DNA of 41,340 nucleotides from Nocardioides jensenii JCM 1364 = NBRC 14755 (GTDB lineage: Bacteria > Actinomycetota > Actinomycetes > Propionibacteriales > Nocardioidaceae): the NCBI RefSeq assembly GCF_001552535.1, contig NZ_BCRJ01000108.1, positions 1 to 41,340 of the forward strand, written 5' to 3'. How positions within the stretch are numbered: position 1 is the first letter of the stretch; every line of letters begins with the position of its first letter. Below are positions 1-7,639 of the stretch, piece after piece. The notes below the pieces were generated by a model. It searched no databases and was not told where the DNA came from. It saw only the letters and a program-made list of their open reading frames with translations. Both the position numbers and the translations under genes were made by a program.

Positions 1-1030
1 CAGTGCCTCGTCACTACCGAGGTGCTCGACGAGCTCGGTTTCGACGAGGCCTGGTACGGCGAGCACTTGACCGACCCCTGGGAACCCTGGCCGGCTCACG
101 ACATCGTTGTGGCGCAGGCCCTGTAACGCACGTCGCAGATCACGCTGTGCTCTGGCGGATACGTCATTCCCTACTACCACCCTGCCGCTCTCGCGTTCCG
201 CGTCATGCAACTGGACCACATGGCACAGGGCCGATACATCTGCGGACTGGCCGCTGGGATCTCGCCCGTCGACCTCGGTCTCCTCAACCTCGACGCATCC
301 TCAGGTGTTCATCGGGAGATGTTTGCCGAGGCAGTCGAGATCCTGATCAAGCTGTGGACCGAGCACGTCGGTCACGAGTGGGAGTACGACGGCCAGTGCT
401 GGACCGTCAAGAACGGCGGACCCATGCCGCCGCTCGGCTCCCCGCACATTGAGCCGTACACGCGGCCCCACCCCAAGGTGGCGATCTCCGCTGTCTCGCC
501 TGGCAGCAGCACAGCTCGCCTGGCAGGCAATCACGGCTTCCGACTCAACAGCATTCTGCTGGGGAACAGCCACCTGCACACGCACAGGGATGCCTACACC
601 GACGTTGCAGAAGGCCGGCAACTCCACCGACAGGGACGACTGGAACATCGTTCGGGACGTGTTCGTCGCCGAGACCGATGCCGCAGCACGTGAGTGGGCC
701 CTACGAAGCACAGCAGCCACGTTCTGGGGAAAGACCCTGAAACTCGCCGAGACGGCTGGCTGGACGAGCTACCTGAAGGCTGACCCGAATGACGATTCCG
801 TCGTCGACCACGAATGGCTGGTGGGCAACCATTTCCTCGTCGGATCCCCGAGCACCGTCATCGAGAAGCTACATGCCATGCATGACACTGTCGGTGGCTT
901 CGGAGGGATCCTCATGTCGAAGTACGACTCCCAACTTACCGAGGACGTCCGGGCTGAACGTCGCTCGCTCGAGCTGTTCCAGTCTGAGGTCATGCCAGGC
1001 TTCTCCGAGCTGGTCCCGGACGGCTCGTGA
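1..1030 (+). pseudogene. LLM-class flavin-dependent oxidoreductase, broken, 5' partial
   Basis: The frame open at base 1 encodes text typical of luciferase-like (F420/FMN) oxidoreductases: a GFDEAWYGEH stretch, then SGGYVIPYYHPAALAFRVMQ, LDHMAQGRY and a VHREMFAEAVEIL helix. It is interrupted by an in-frame TAA at 124-126, after which homology resumes in the same frame. Near base 600-605 the reading shifts from frame 1 to frame 2, where family-like sequence continues (DRDDWNIVRDVFVAETDAAA, then VGSPSTVIEKL) to the TGA ending at 1030. A premature stop plus a frameshift makes this a non-functional gene unless both are sequencing errors. The start lies outside the window. It sits next to the catabolic regulon and may once have supplied a monooxygenase step. 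Confidence 0.8.
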
Positions 1031-1049
1031 CCGGCTGCCTCGGAGGTGG

Positions 1050-1682
1050 TTAGGGTGTGAGAGCCAGGCTCCAGAGTCGGGCCATCACAGCGGCCAGTTC
1101 TTCGTCCTGGTCGTAGAGCGAGCTCTCGGGGACCGCCACCGTCAGATACATGCAGCGCTCGAACATGGCGACCAGGGCAGCTGCAGTCCCCTCAGGGTTG
1201 GGCACCTCGATGCCGCTGCGGGAGAGCCGGTCGAGCAGGCCGCTGTTGAACCGCAGCAGCACCGGGTTCCACGCATCGTGGATCTCGGGACTGGTGTGCC
1301 AGCCCTCGGTGGTGGCGATGCACAGCGCGGCGCGTTCCCGCCAGGCTGCGATCGTCGCCCGGGCGCACTCGAGGATCACGTCCGGCTCGATCAGCCCGGA
1401 ACTCTCGAAGAGCGGCGCCCACAACGCGTAGACCCCGGCGCCCATCTCGGCGACTTCCGAGGCGACCACGGAGTATTTCGTGTCGAAGTGCGCATAGAAG
1501 GTGGGCCTGGAGATCCTCGCGGCGGCGACGATGTCGTTGACCTGGAGCTCGTCGAGCCGTTTGTGAGCCAACTGCTGCTCGACCACCGCCTGGATGCGAC
1601 GACGCGTTCCAGTGGACCGCCCCTGTCCACCCCGGGCTGGGAATCTAGCTGCAGTCTGTCGTTGGTCCACTCGTCGAATCAT
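1050..1682 (-). CDS. TetR/AcrR-family transcriptional repressor, candidate regulator of the neighbouring catabolic operons
   Basis: A 210-residue protein of normal TetR length. The N-terminal HTH is clear (about residues 30-75): VNDIVAAARISRPTFYAHFDTKYSVV, with the ISRPTFYAHF recognition-helix region typical of the family. The C-terminal ligand domain is variable and gives no ligand. The frame stays open further upstream, but ATG at 1682 is chosen because it follows a GAAGAG purine run, precedes the HTH by the usual distance and leaves an intergenic space containing two operator-like palindromes. The gene is divergent from the MaoC-DUF35-thiolase operon. It is the only complete intact regulator gene in the left locus, so it is the best candidate for the GTCAAC-N6-GTTGAC sites found at three promoters. 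The ligand is probably a CoA ester or substrate of the pathway (inference). Confidence 0.85.
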   Translation of the reverse strand: MIRRVDQRQTAARFPARGGQGRSTGTRRRIQAVVEQQLAHKRLDELQVNDIVAAARISRPTFYAHFDTKYSVVASEVAEMGAGVYALWAPLFESSGLIEPDVILECARATIAAWRERAALCIATTEGWHTSPEIHDAWNPVLLRFNSGLLDRLSRSGIEVPNPEGTAAALVAMFERCMYLTVAVPESSLYDQDEELAAVMARLWSLALTP

Positions 1683-1755
1683 ACTGATCGACTCTTCACC
1701 GGCCGCCGCGACGCCCCCAACTGAGTCGCCCCCATCAGCGAAGGTTCCGACACCC

Positions 1756-1779
1756 TCTGTCAACAGAGGTGTTGACAGA
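1756..1779. promoter_or_regulatory. Operator A1: palindrome with 10-bp arms overlapping a -35 box
   Basis: The arms TCTGTCAACA (1756-1765) and TGTTGACAGA (1770-1779) form a perfect inverted repeat with a 4-bp centre. The core is GTCAAC-N6-GTTGAC. On the plus strand it contains a consensus TTGACA at 1772-1777, which with an 18-bp spacer leads to a weak -10 (CAACAT, 1796-1801) upstream of the MaoC operon. On the minus strand the other arm gives TTGACA toward the tetR gene. Repression by occlusion of both divergent promoters is inferred. The same core recurs at 9314-9331 and 12853-12892. Confidence 0.8.
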
Positions 1780-1793
1780 GCACAATCTCCGAT

Positions 1794-1811
1794 GTCAACA
1801 TCAGTATTGAT
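1794..1811. promoter_or_regulatory. Operator A2: second, degenerate copy of the same palindrome
   Basis: GTCAAC (1794-1799), six bases, then ATTGAT (1806-1811), which matches GTTGAC at four of six positions. It starts 35 bp after the core of site A1 and overlaps the proposed -10 region of the MaoC operon. Paired sites also occur upstream of the transporter operon. Confidence 0.55.
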
Positions 1812-1841
1812 TCCAACCAGAGTTCCTTGAAAGGACCAGAC

Positions 1842-2297
1842 ATGAGCGGTGCGACAACAACCCGACCGGTGCACCCCGAACTCGGGCTCATCACCGTGGA
1901 CACCCCCGTCGGTCACGAACTCGAGGGCGTCCAGAAGGTCGCCACCATCCAATTGATGGGCTCGCGGGTCTGGGGACGCTTCAACCCCAACCACTGGGAC
2001 CCGGAGTACGCCGCGAACGCCGGCCTTGCCGCCCCAATCCAGACCGGTGAGATGTCGAGCGCCTACCTAGCCGAGATGTGCGTGAACCACTTCGGCAAGT
2101 ACTTCTTCATCAACTCCCGGATCGCCTGCAAGTACATCTCGGCGACCCTCGCCGGCGAGGTCATCTCGACTCACGGCGTGATCACGGAGAAGACCCCCAC
2201 CGAGCGCGGGGTGCGCTTCACCGTCGACATCTGGGCCCAGAACCAGGACGGCGAGAAGAAGACCGCCGGCGAGGTCGAGGTCGATGTCGACCGCTGA
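1842..2297 (+). CDS. MaoC-like hot-dog hydratase/dehydratase subunit (1)
   Basis: A 151-residue single hot-dog protein. Residues 46-62 (RFNPNHWDPEYAANAGL) resemble the MaoC hydratase motif around the catalytic Asp/His pair, with His51 and Asp53 the likely active-site residues, followed by AAPIQTGEMSSAYL as in family members. The expected role is addition of water to an enoyl-CoA. ATG 1842 is chosen because GAAAGGA lies 7 nt upstream; an upstream in-frame TTG lacks such a site. It is the first gene of a four-gene operon. The second MaoC-like protein follows and lacks the His, so the two may form a heteromer like steroid ChsH1/ChsH2, with this subunit catalytic (inference). Confidence 0.8.
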   Translation: MSGATTTRPVHPELGLITVDTPVGHELEGVQKVATIQLMGSRVWGRFNPNHWDPEYAANAGLAAPIQTGEMSSAYLAEMCVNHFGKYFFINSRIACKYISATLAGEVISTHGVITEKTPTERGVRFTVDIWAQNQDGEKKTAGEVEVDVDR

Positions 2298-2340
2298 CTC
2301 CGCACCTCCCCACAAGACTGATCGAGAGGAACACCGAGAG

Positions 2341-2877
2341 ATGACCACCACCCCTGTCCGGACAGACGCCCTGAAGCCGATGACACCCATCCAGGCCGAG
2401 CAGACCCGGGCCTTCGTCAACGGCCTCGCCGAATCCTCGACGCCCTACTGGGACATGGTCGAGGTCGGCGACGAGCTGAGCCGCGACCTGCACCTCAGCC
2501 CGGAGTTGGTGATCATGTACGCCGATGGCGTCGAGGAGTACAACCCTTGGTACGAGGGCTGGGCGATGAACATCTGGCACAAGGACGGCACGTCGCCCTT
2601 CGGCGGCGCCATCGTGCCGCCGATGCTGGTCTCGCACTTCGTGCTCTCGGTGCAGTTCGACCACACGAAGCCGTTCGCCGTGGGCTCGATCCACACCTTC
2701 CACGACTCCCGCATCCACGCGCCGATCCCGGTCGGTGCAACCGTGCGGATCTCAGCCGTCGCGATCGACAAGTACGTCAAGAGGGACCGCCGCTATGTGC
2801 GCCACGAGGTGACCGTGACCGACGTCGAGAACGGTACGACGTACTTAACCGAGACCCGCGACATCATGTCGCTCTGA
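2341..2877 (+). CDS. MaoC-like hot-dog protein (2), probable non-catalytic partner
   Basis: A 178-residue hot-dog protein of the MaoC/FAS1-like dehydratase type: EEYNPWYEG at about residues 65-73 and IVPPMLVSHF downstream. The position that is His in catalytic MaoC domains is Trp70 here (NPW), so it may serve as a structural half of a heteromer with the preceding protein. ATG 2341 is preferred over an ATG at 2284, which overlaps the previous gene, because GAGAGGA precedes it and the family-like sequence starts there. The gap to the next gene is 14 bp. Substrate unknown. Confidence 0.78.
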   Translation: MTTTPVRTDALKPMTPIQAEQTRAFVNGLAESSTPYWDMVEVGDELSRDLHLSPELVIMYADGVEEYNPWYEGWAMNIWHKDGTSPFGGAIVPPMLVSHFVLSVQFDHTKPFAVGSIHTFHDSRIHAPIPVGATVRISAVAIDKYVKRDRRYVRHEVTVTDVENGTTYLTETRDIMSL

Positions 2878-2891
2878 GGACGGGTGCACTC

Positions 2892-3347
2892 GTGAACACC
2901 ACCGAACAGGTCCACGTCGTCGACGGACTGATGTCGACGACGACCGATGGGCCACGCCTCCTCGGCAGCAACTGCACCGCCTGCAGCACCCACTACTTCC
3001 CGCAGGCGGCACTGTGTCGCAACCCCCGGTGCCCCGAGCCGGGACAGGCGACCGAGCCCGTCGAGCTCAGCCACAGGGGCCGCCTCCACAGCATCACCCT
3101 GCAGAGCTACCTGCCTCCCGCACCGTTCCGGATGGAGCCGTGGGAGAACCACGTCATCGGCCTGGTCGAACTGCCCGAGCAGGTCCGTCTCCTCGCACTC
3201 GTCGTCGGCGTCGCATACGACGACGCCGAGATGGACATGGAGGTCGAACTGACCACCACACCCCTCTACCTCGACGAGCAGCAGCGCGAGGTCATTACCT
3301 ATGCATTCCGTCCAGCGACGGAGTCGACGACAGGAGCAAGCCAGTGA
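2892..3347 (+). CDS. DUF35 / Zn-ribbon OB-fold protein, partner of the downstream thiolase-like enzyme
   Basis: A 151-residue protein with an N-terminal rubredoxin-like zinc ribbon (Cys28-x2-Cys31-x10-Cys42-x4-Cys47) followed by an OB-fold segment (GRLHSITLQSYLPPAP ... VIGLVELPEQVRLLALV). This is the DUF35 architecture. Such proteins bind thiolase-like enzymes and CoA substrates; in steroid degradation the DUF35 domain of ChsH2 docks to Ltp2. The GTG start at 2892 lies 14 bp after the preceding stop. The stop overlaps the thiolase start (GTGA), implying translational coupling and a stoichiometric complex. Confidence 0.85.
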   Translation: MNTTEQVHVVDGLMSTTTDGPRLLGSNCTACSTHYFPQAALCRNPRCPEPGQATEPVELSHRGRLHSITLQSYLPPAPFRMEPWENHVIGLVELPEQVRLLALVVGVAYDDAEMDMEVELTTTPLYLDEQQREVITYAFRPATESTTGASQ

Positions 3348-4549
3348 GGCCCGTCTTCGTCCTCGGGGTTGCCGCCCACACCTGGGGCAAGTTCCCGAAC
3401 AAGCCCCAACTCCAGATGGCCACCGAGACCCTGGCGCGGGCGGCCGCGGATGCCGGCGTCAAGCTCGCCGACATCGAGCACCTCGTCGCGGCCAGCAGCC
3501 GGTTCGAGGGCGGCATGGGCTGGGGACTGCACGCCAACGAGATCCTCCAGGCCAGCTGCGAGAGCGGCGCCTCGGCCACCAACGTGGGCGGCGGTTGCGC
3601 CGCCGGCGGAATCGCGGTCCACTCCGCAGCGCAGTCCGTGGCCAGTGGCGAGAAGGAGGTCGTCGCCGCCATCGGAGCCGAGCGGATGCCCAAGGGCTTC
3701 ATCCCCCGCCCCCCGGGCGCGGCCGACGACATTTCAGACTCCGACTACCTGCGCTGGGTCGGTATCGGCGCCTCGAACCCGGTCTACTGGGCACTCGAGG
3801 CCAGGCGCCGGATGCACGAGCACGGCACCGCCCGCGAGACCTATGCCAAGGCATCGGTGCTGATGCACGAGAACGGCACCAGGAACCCGCTGGCGCGCTA
3901 CCGGGCCCCGTGCACGGTGGGCGCCGTACTCGCCTCCCCGAACGTGTGCGACCCCCTGCACCTGCTGGAGATCTGTGCCGTCTCGGACGGCGCTGCTGCG
4001 GTGATCCTCGGGTCCGAGGAGGCGGCCCGACGACTGGGCGTCCCGCTGGTCGAAGTGGCCGGCTCCGCCATTGCCACCGGCCAGTTCGGCGACCCGTCCA
4101 TCCGGGTCCCCACGATTTCGCAGAACGTGGTGTCCGAAGACCTTCGGCCCCCCTCGACCAGCGAGGTTGCCGGAGCCGTCGAGGCCGCCCTCGCCCAGGC
4201 AGGCGTGGAGCGCAAGGACGTCGACCTGATCGAACTGGCCGACAACACCGCGTGGCACGTGCTCGCCTGGCCCGAGCAGTTCGGCTTCCTGGAGCCCGGC
4301 GAGGCCGACTGGATGCTTGAGCACGACGAGCTCGGGATCGGCGGCAAACTGCCGATCAACCCCAGTGGTGGGTTCCTCTCCTTCGGCGAGGCCACCACCG
4401 CACAGGGCGTGCTCCAGGTCTGCGAGCTCACCTGGCAGATGCGCGGTCAGGGCGCCGAACGACAGGTCCCCGACGCCCGGGTGGGCGTCAGCGCAGTCCT
4501 CGGACTCGGCGCGAACGGGGCATCGATCGTGCTCCGCGCGCGGGACTGA
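3344..4549 (+). CDS. SCP2-type thiolase-like / lipid-transfer protein, possible retro-aldolase
   Basis: A 401-residue thiolase-fold protein (GTG start 3344, GGAG upstream). A Cys lies in the nucleophile region (NVGGGCAAGG, Cys85). The C-terminal NPSGG element is present, but the usual GHP-x-GA signature reads FLSFGEATTAQG and the HNxF-like segment reads LADNTAWH, so the His/Cys set of a condensing or cleaving thiolase seems incomplete. Together with the coupled DUF35 gene this points to the Ltp2 group, which cleaves a beta-hydroxyacyl-CoA side chain by retro-aldol chemistry rather than thiolysis (inference). A plain acetyl-CoA acyltransferase is the alternative. It is the last gene of its operon and is followed by a strong terminator. 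Confidence 0.82.
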   Translation: MRPVFVLGVAAHTWGKFPNKPQLQMATETLARAAADAGVKLADIEHLVAASSRFEGGMGWGLHANEILQASCESGASATNVGGGCAAGGIAVHSAAQSVASGEKEVVAAIGAERMPKGFIPRPPGAADDISDSDYLRWVGIGASNPVYWALEARRRMHEHGTARETYAKASVLMHENGTRNPLARYRAPCTVGAVLASPNVCDPLHLLEICAVSDGAAAVILGSEEAARRLGVPLVEVAGSAIATGQFGDPSIRVPTISQNVVSEDLRPPSTSEVAGAVEAALAQAGVERKDVDLIELADNTAWHVLAWPEQFGFLEPGEADWMLEHDELGIGGKLPINPSGGFLSFGEATTAQGVLQVCELTWQMRGQGAERQVPDARVGVSAVLGLGANGASIVLRARD

Positions 4550-4581
4550 GCCTGGTCGGCCCTACGCCGACCGCTCAAACA

Positions 4582-4626
4582 ACGAAGGAGGGGCTGGACA
4601 GATGATCTGTCCAGCCCCTCCTTCGT
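4582..4626. terminator. Bidirectional terminator between convergent operons
   Basis: A perfect 21-bp stem (4582-4602 with 4606-4626) closed by a 3-nt TGA loop lies between the thiolase stop (4549) and the ligase stop (4636). There is no clear T-tract on either strand, as is common in actinobacterial terminators. Its position between convergent genes supports action on both transcripts. Confidence 0.85.
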
Positions 4627-4635
4627 GCTCGTTGC

Positions 4636-6333
4636 TCAGACCTGGCGGCCGAGCTCCTCACTGGCCCGCTTTGCGAGGAGGAACTTCCGCGGACGACCGC
4701 TGGGGGTCACCGGGACCTCGTCGATGGCGATGATCCGGACGTGGCGCGGCACCTTGAACTTGGCCAGCCGCTCCGAGCACCAGGCGCGCAGCTCTTCGGC
4801 GTCGACCGTGTGGCCCCCGCGAAGGACGACCCAGGCAACGCCCACCTCGCCCATCCGGTCGTCCAGCAGCGGCACGATGTGGGCCTGCAGGACGGCTGGG
4901 TGGCCGACGAGGACGTCCTCGATCTCCTTGGGAACGACCTGCTCGCCGCCGCAACGGTAGAGGTCCTTGGCGCGACCGACCAGGCTGATGAAGCCCTCCT
5001 CGTCGATCGTGGCCAGGTCTCCGGAGTGGAACCAGCCGTGGCGGAAGGCAGCCTCGGTCTCGTCCGGCTTGCGGAAGTAACCCGGCGTGATGCCGAGGCC
5101 CCGCGCGACCAGTTCGCCGACCTCACCCTGGCCGACGTCCGCACCGGTCTCCTGGTCGACCAACCGGTACTGCACCAGCTGTCCACCGATCTCCGGGTCG
5201 GCGGCGGCACCTGCCGGACGCATCCGACCGTTGGTGTGGTGCAGCCGCTCGTCGGGCCCGCCCGGCTCGGTGAGCGTGGTGGTGGCCGTGGTCTCGCTCA
5301 TCCCGTAGCCCGTGGTGAGCTCGATCTGGCCGAAGATCTCCCGGATCTTGTCCCATATCCACGGAGGTGAGTAGCCACCCGAGGAGATCATCGTGGTGAG
5401 GCTCGGCAGTTCCCGCGGCCGCGCCTCCAGCTCATCGATCAGCGACATCGTCATCGTGGGGATCAGCAGCACGTCATCAGCCTCGTGCTCGACGATCGCA
5501 CGCAGCGTCTCCCCGGCGTCGAAGGTGAGCTGGGGGATGATGCAGCCGCCCGCGTAGACGACGGCAAGCATTCCCTCTACGTACCCGTAGACGTGGTACA
5601 TCGGCAATGAGAAGGTCACCCGCTGACCATCGGCGAAGGCACGCGAGTAAGCACTTCCGTACGCCGTACGCGTGAGCATGTCGTGGGTGAGCAGGACGCC
5701 CTTCGGACTACCAGTCGTCCCCGATGTGTAGAGGATGTCGGACGGCTGCTCAGGGCCGGGCATCGTCTCCGGAAGCGCGGTGCCACGGCCCAGCTCGATC
5801 AAGTCCTCCAAGTAGTCCGCACCGTCACGACGGGCCTGCCCGGTGGCGAACACGAAGACTCTTCGCAAGTCTCCGAGGTGTCGACCGGCCCCGCCCTCCC
5901 AGCCGGGCTCCAGCTCGTCGAGGTAGTCTAGGTAGTCCAGCCCACGGAAGCTGTCCATGGTGACCAGGACCGACGTGCCGGACTGGCGCAGCACGTAGCC
6001 GAGCTCGTCACGACGGTTGAGGAAGTTGATCGGAACCGTCGTGGCACCAGCCCGGGCGATTGCGTACTTGACGGCCACGAACTCCGGGAAGTTGCCCATC
6101 ACCAGCCCCACCCGGTCGCCGGGCCGGACGCCCGCGGCGACGAGGCCGCGGGCGATCTGGCGGGACCAGTCCTGGATGTCGGCATAGCTCCAGGTGCGGT
6201 CGTCAGTGACCACGAATGGCCGGTTGGGCATCCGCTCGACCACGTGGTCGAGCACCTGCTCCAGGCGACGTTCCTGCCAGGGTGCGAAGTGCTGCTCCAA
6301 GCCCGCGCGGCGATCGGCGACCGAGGCACGCAT
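4636..6333 (-). CDS. Acyl-CoA synthetase (AMP-forming, ANL superfamily)
   Basis: A 565-residue adenylate-forming ligase: P-loop LYTSGTTGSPKG at 201-212, YGMSET at about 343-348, GWFHSGDLA toward the C-terminal domain and a catalytic Lys at about 550 in GRPRKFLL. It would activate a carboxylic acid to its CoA thioester through an acyl-adenylate. An ATG overlaps the stop of the preceding gene at 6396, but ATG 6333 has a perfect AAGGAGG 7 nt upstream and is chosen. It is the third gene of the monooxygenase-binding protein-ligase operon. It probably activates the acid released after ring opening or ester cleavage, or the imported acid itself. Substrate not predictable from sequence. Confidence 0.9.
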   Translation of the reverse strand: MRASVADRRAGLEQHFAPWQERRLEQVLDHVVERMPNRPFVVTDDRTWSYADIQDWSRQIARGLVAAGVRPGDRVGLVMGNFPEFVAVKYAIARAGATTVPINFLNRRDELGYVLRQSGTSVLVTMDSFRGLDYLDYLDELEPGWEGGAGRHLGDLRRVFVFATGQARRDGADYLEDLIELGRGTALPETMPGPEQPSDILYTSGTTGSPKGVLLTHDMLTRTAYGSAYSRAFADGQRVTFSLPMYHVYGYVEGMLAVVYAGGCIIPQLTFDAGETLRAIVEHEADDVLLIPTMTMSLIDELEARPRELPSLTTMISSGGYSPPWIWDKIREIFGQIELTTGYGMSETTATTTLTEPGGPDERLHHTNGRMRPAGAAADPEIGGQLVQYRLVDQETGADVGQGEVGELVARGLGITPGYFRKPDETEAAFRHGWFHSGDLATIDEEGFISLVGRAKDLYRCGGEQVVPKEIEDVLVGHPAVLQAHIVPLLDDRMGEVGVAWVVLRGGHTVDAEELRAWCSERLAKFKVPRHVRIIAIDEVPVTPSGRPRKFLLAKRASEELGRQV

Positions 6334-6392
6334 GTAGTCCTCCTTGGGTTCGGGCACCCGTTCGGGGTGTCTGTGATCGACGCTCAGGCCCG

Positions 6393-7592
6393 TCATTTCG
6401 TCTCCGGCAGCAGTTCGTACTCAGTCTGGACCTCGAGCTTCCCGCCCTTGACCTGGTACATCGCGGACTTGGTGGCACCGGCGTGCGTGGTGTCATCCCA
6501 GGTGACCGACGGAGTCAGGCCGAATGGCTGGTCGGTGCCCTCGATCGCCGCGGCGAAGGCTTCGCGGTCCAGTTCCTTGTCGCCCTCAGTCGAGACGCGC
6601 ACGCCTTCGACGATGGCCGCTGCGAAGCTGGATGCGGACTGCGCAGCCTGAGAAGTGACGTAGTCGGAGCAAGCCGGCTCCATGACCTCGAGGTACTCGG
6701 AGACCCCGGGGTCACTGGTCTCGGTCAGCGGGGTGGCGAACTGGGAGACGTACGTGCCCTCGGCAAGGTCGCCGGCGAGTTCCATGTAGCTCGGGGTGAA
6801 GGCCGGGAACCACGACACCCAGATCGGGTCATAACCAATGCTGTCGGCTGCCTTCTGGAGCGCGGCGAGACCTGTGTCGAGGAGGAACGAGTAGACAACA
6901 GTGGCACCGGAGGACTTCAGCTTCTGCGCCTGGGCCGTGTAGTCGATGTTGGTGGAGGCGATGGCCTCGCTGGCCACGACCTGTCCCCCGTTGGCCTCGA
7001 TGTATGCAGGGAACGCCTCGGCTGCCGGCTCGCCGGCCTCGGAGTTCAGGTAGGCAATGGCGGTCTTCTTGGCGCCGAGTTCGTCGATGATGAACCTGGC
7101 CCCACCAGCCGCCTCACGGCCGTAGTCGGGGTTGATGCCGAACATCAGGTCATATTCCGGCGGGGTGAACACCGCGCCGTCCGCAGTGGCGAAGATGGGA
7201 ATGTTCTTGGGCTCGAGGGCCGGAAGGGCTGCCTTCATCGTGGCGGTGCCGTCGGTGAGCATGATGAAGATGCCGTCGCCGACGAACTCGCGGGCGATGT
7301 TGGCAGACCTGCTGGGGTCGTACTGGTGGTCGCGCGAGATCACCTCGAAGGTGTATCCGTTCACCCCGCCAGCCTTGTTGGCTGCCTCGAGGTAGGCCTC
7401 GACGGTGCACTTCATGCTCAGGCCGGAGGAGGCAGCCGGGCCACTCTGGATGGACGAGACGCCGACCGTCACCACCTTGTCGCCGGAGACGCCGTCGTCG
7501 GACTCACTGTCCAGGCCGCCACAGGCAGAGAGGGCAAGCAGAGTCGAGGCGGCGGCGGCCACCCCGACACCGAAACGGGTGCGTGCATTCAT
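6393..7592 (-). CDS. Branched-chain-amino-acid-type ABC transporter substrate-binding lipoprotein
   Basis: A 399-residue protein with a lipoprotein signal (MNARTRFG, hydrophobic stretch, LSACGG lipobox with Cys near residue 24) followed by a Peripla_BP_6/LivK-type fold (VVTVGVSSIQSGPAA near the N-terminus, then DHQYDPSRSANIAREFVGDG). ATG 7592 is chosen over an upstream in-frame start because AGGAAG precedes it and the signal peptide begins there. It is exported and anchored on the outside of the membrane. It presumably delivers substrate to the LivHMF/LivG transporter encoded at 9380-12771, although it is transcribed with the catabolic monooxygenase and ligase. Such binding proteins often take aromatic or fatty acids rather than amino acids in catabolic loci. 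Confidence 0.9.
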   Translation of the reverse strand: MNARTRFGVGVAAAASTLLALSACGGLDSESDDGVSGDKVVTVGVSSIQSGPAASSGLSMKCTVEAYLEAANKAGGVNGYTFEVISRDHQYDPSRSANIAREFVGDGIFIMLTDGTATMKAALPALEPKNIPIFATADGAVFTPPEYDLMFGINPDYGREAAGGARFIIDELGAKKTAIAYLNSEAGEPAAEAFPAYIEANGGQVVASEAIASTNIDYTAQAQKLKSSGATVVYSFLLDTGLAALQKAADSIGYDPIWVSWFPAFTPSYMELAGDLAEGTYVSQFATPLTETSDPGVSEYLEVMEPACSDYVTSQAAQSASSFAAAIVEGVRVSTEGDKELDREAFAAAIEGTDQPFGLTPSVTWDDTTHAGATKSAMYQVKGGKLEVQTEYELLPETK

Positions 7593-7639
7593 GATTCTTC
7601 CTCTTTCGGTTGCCCGACGCAACGCGTCGGAGGGGGTGA

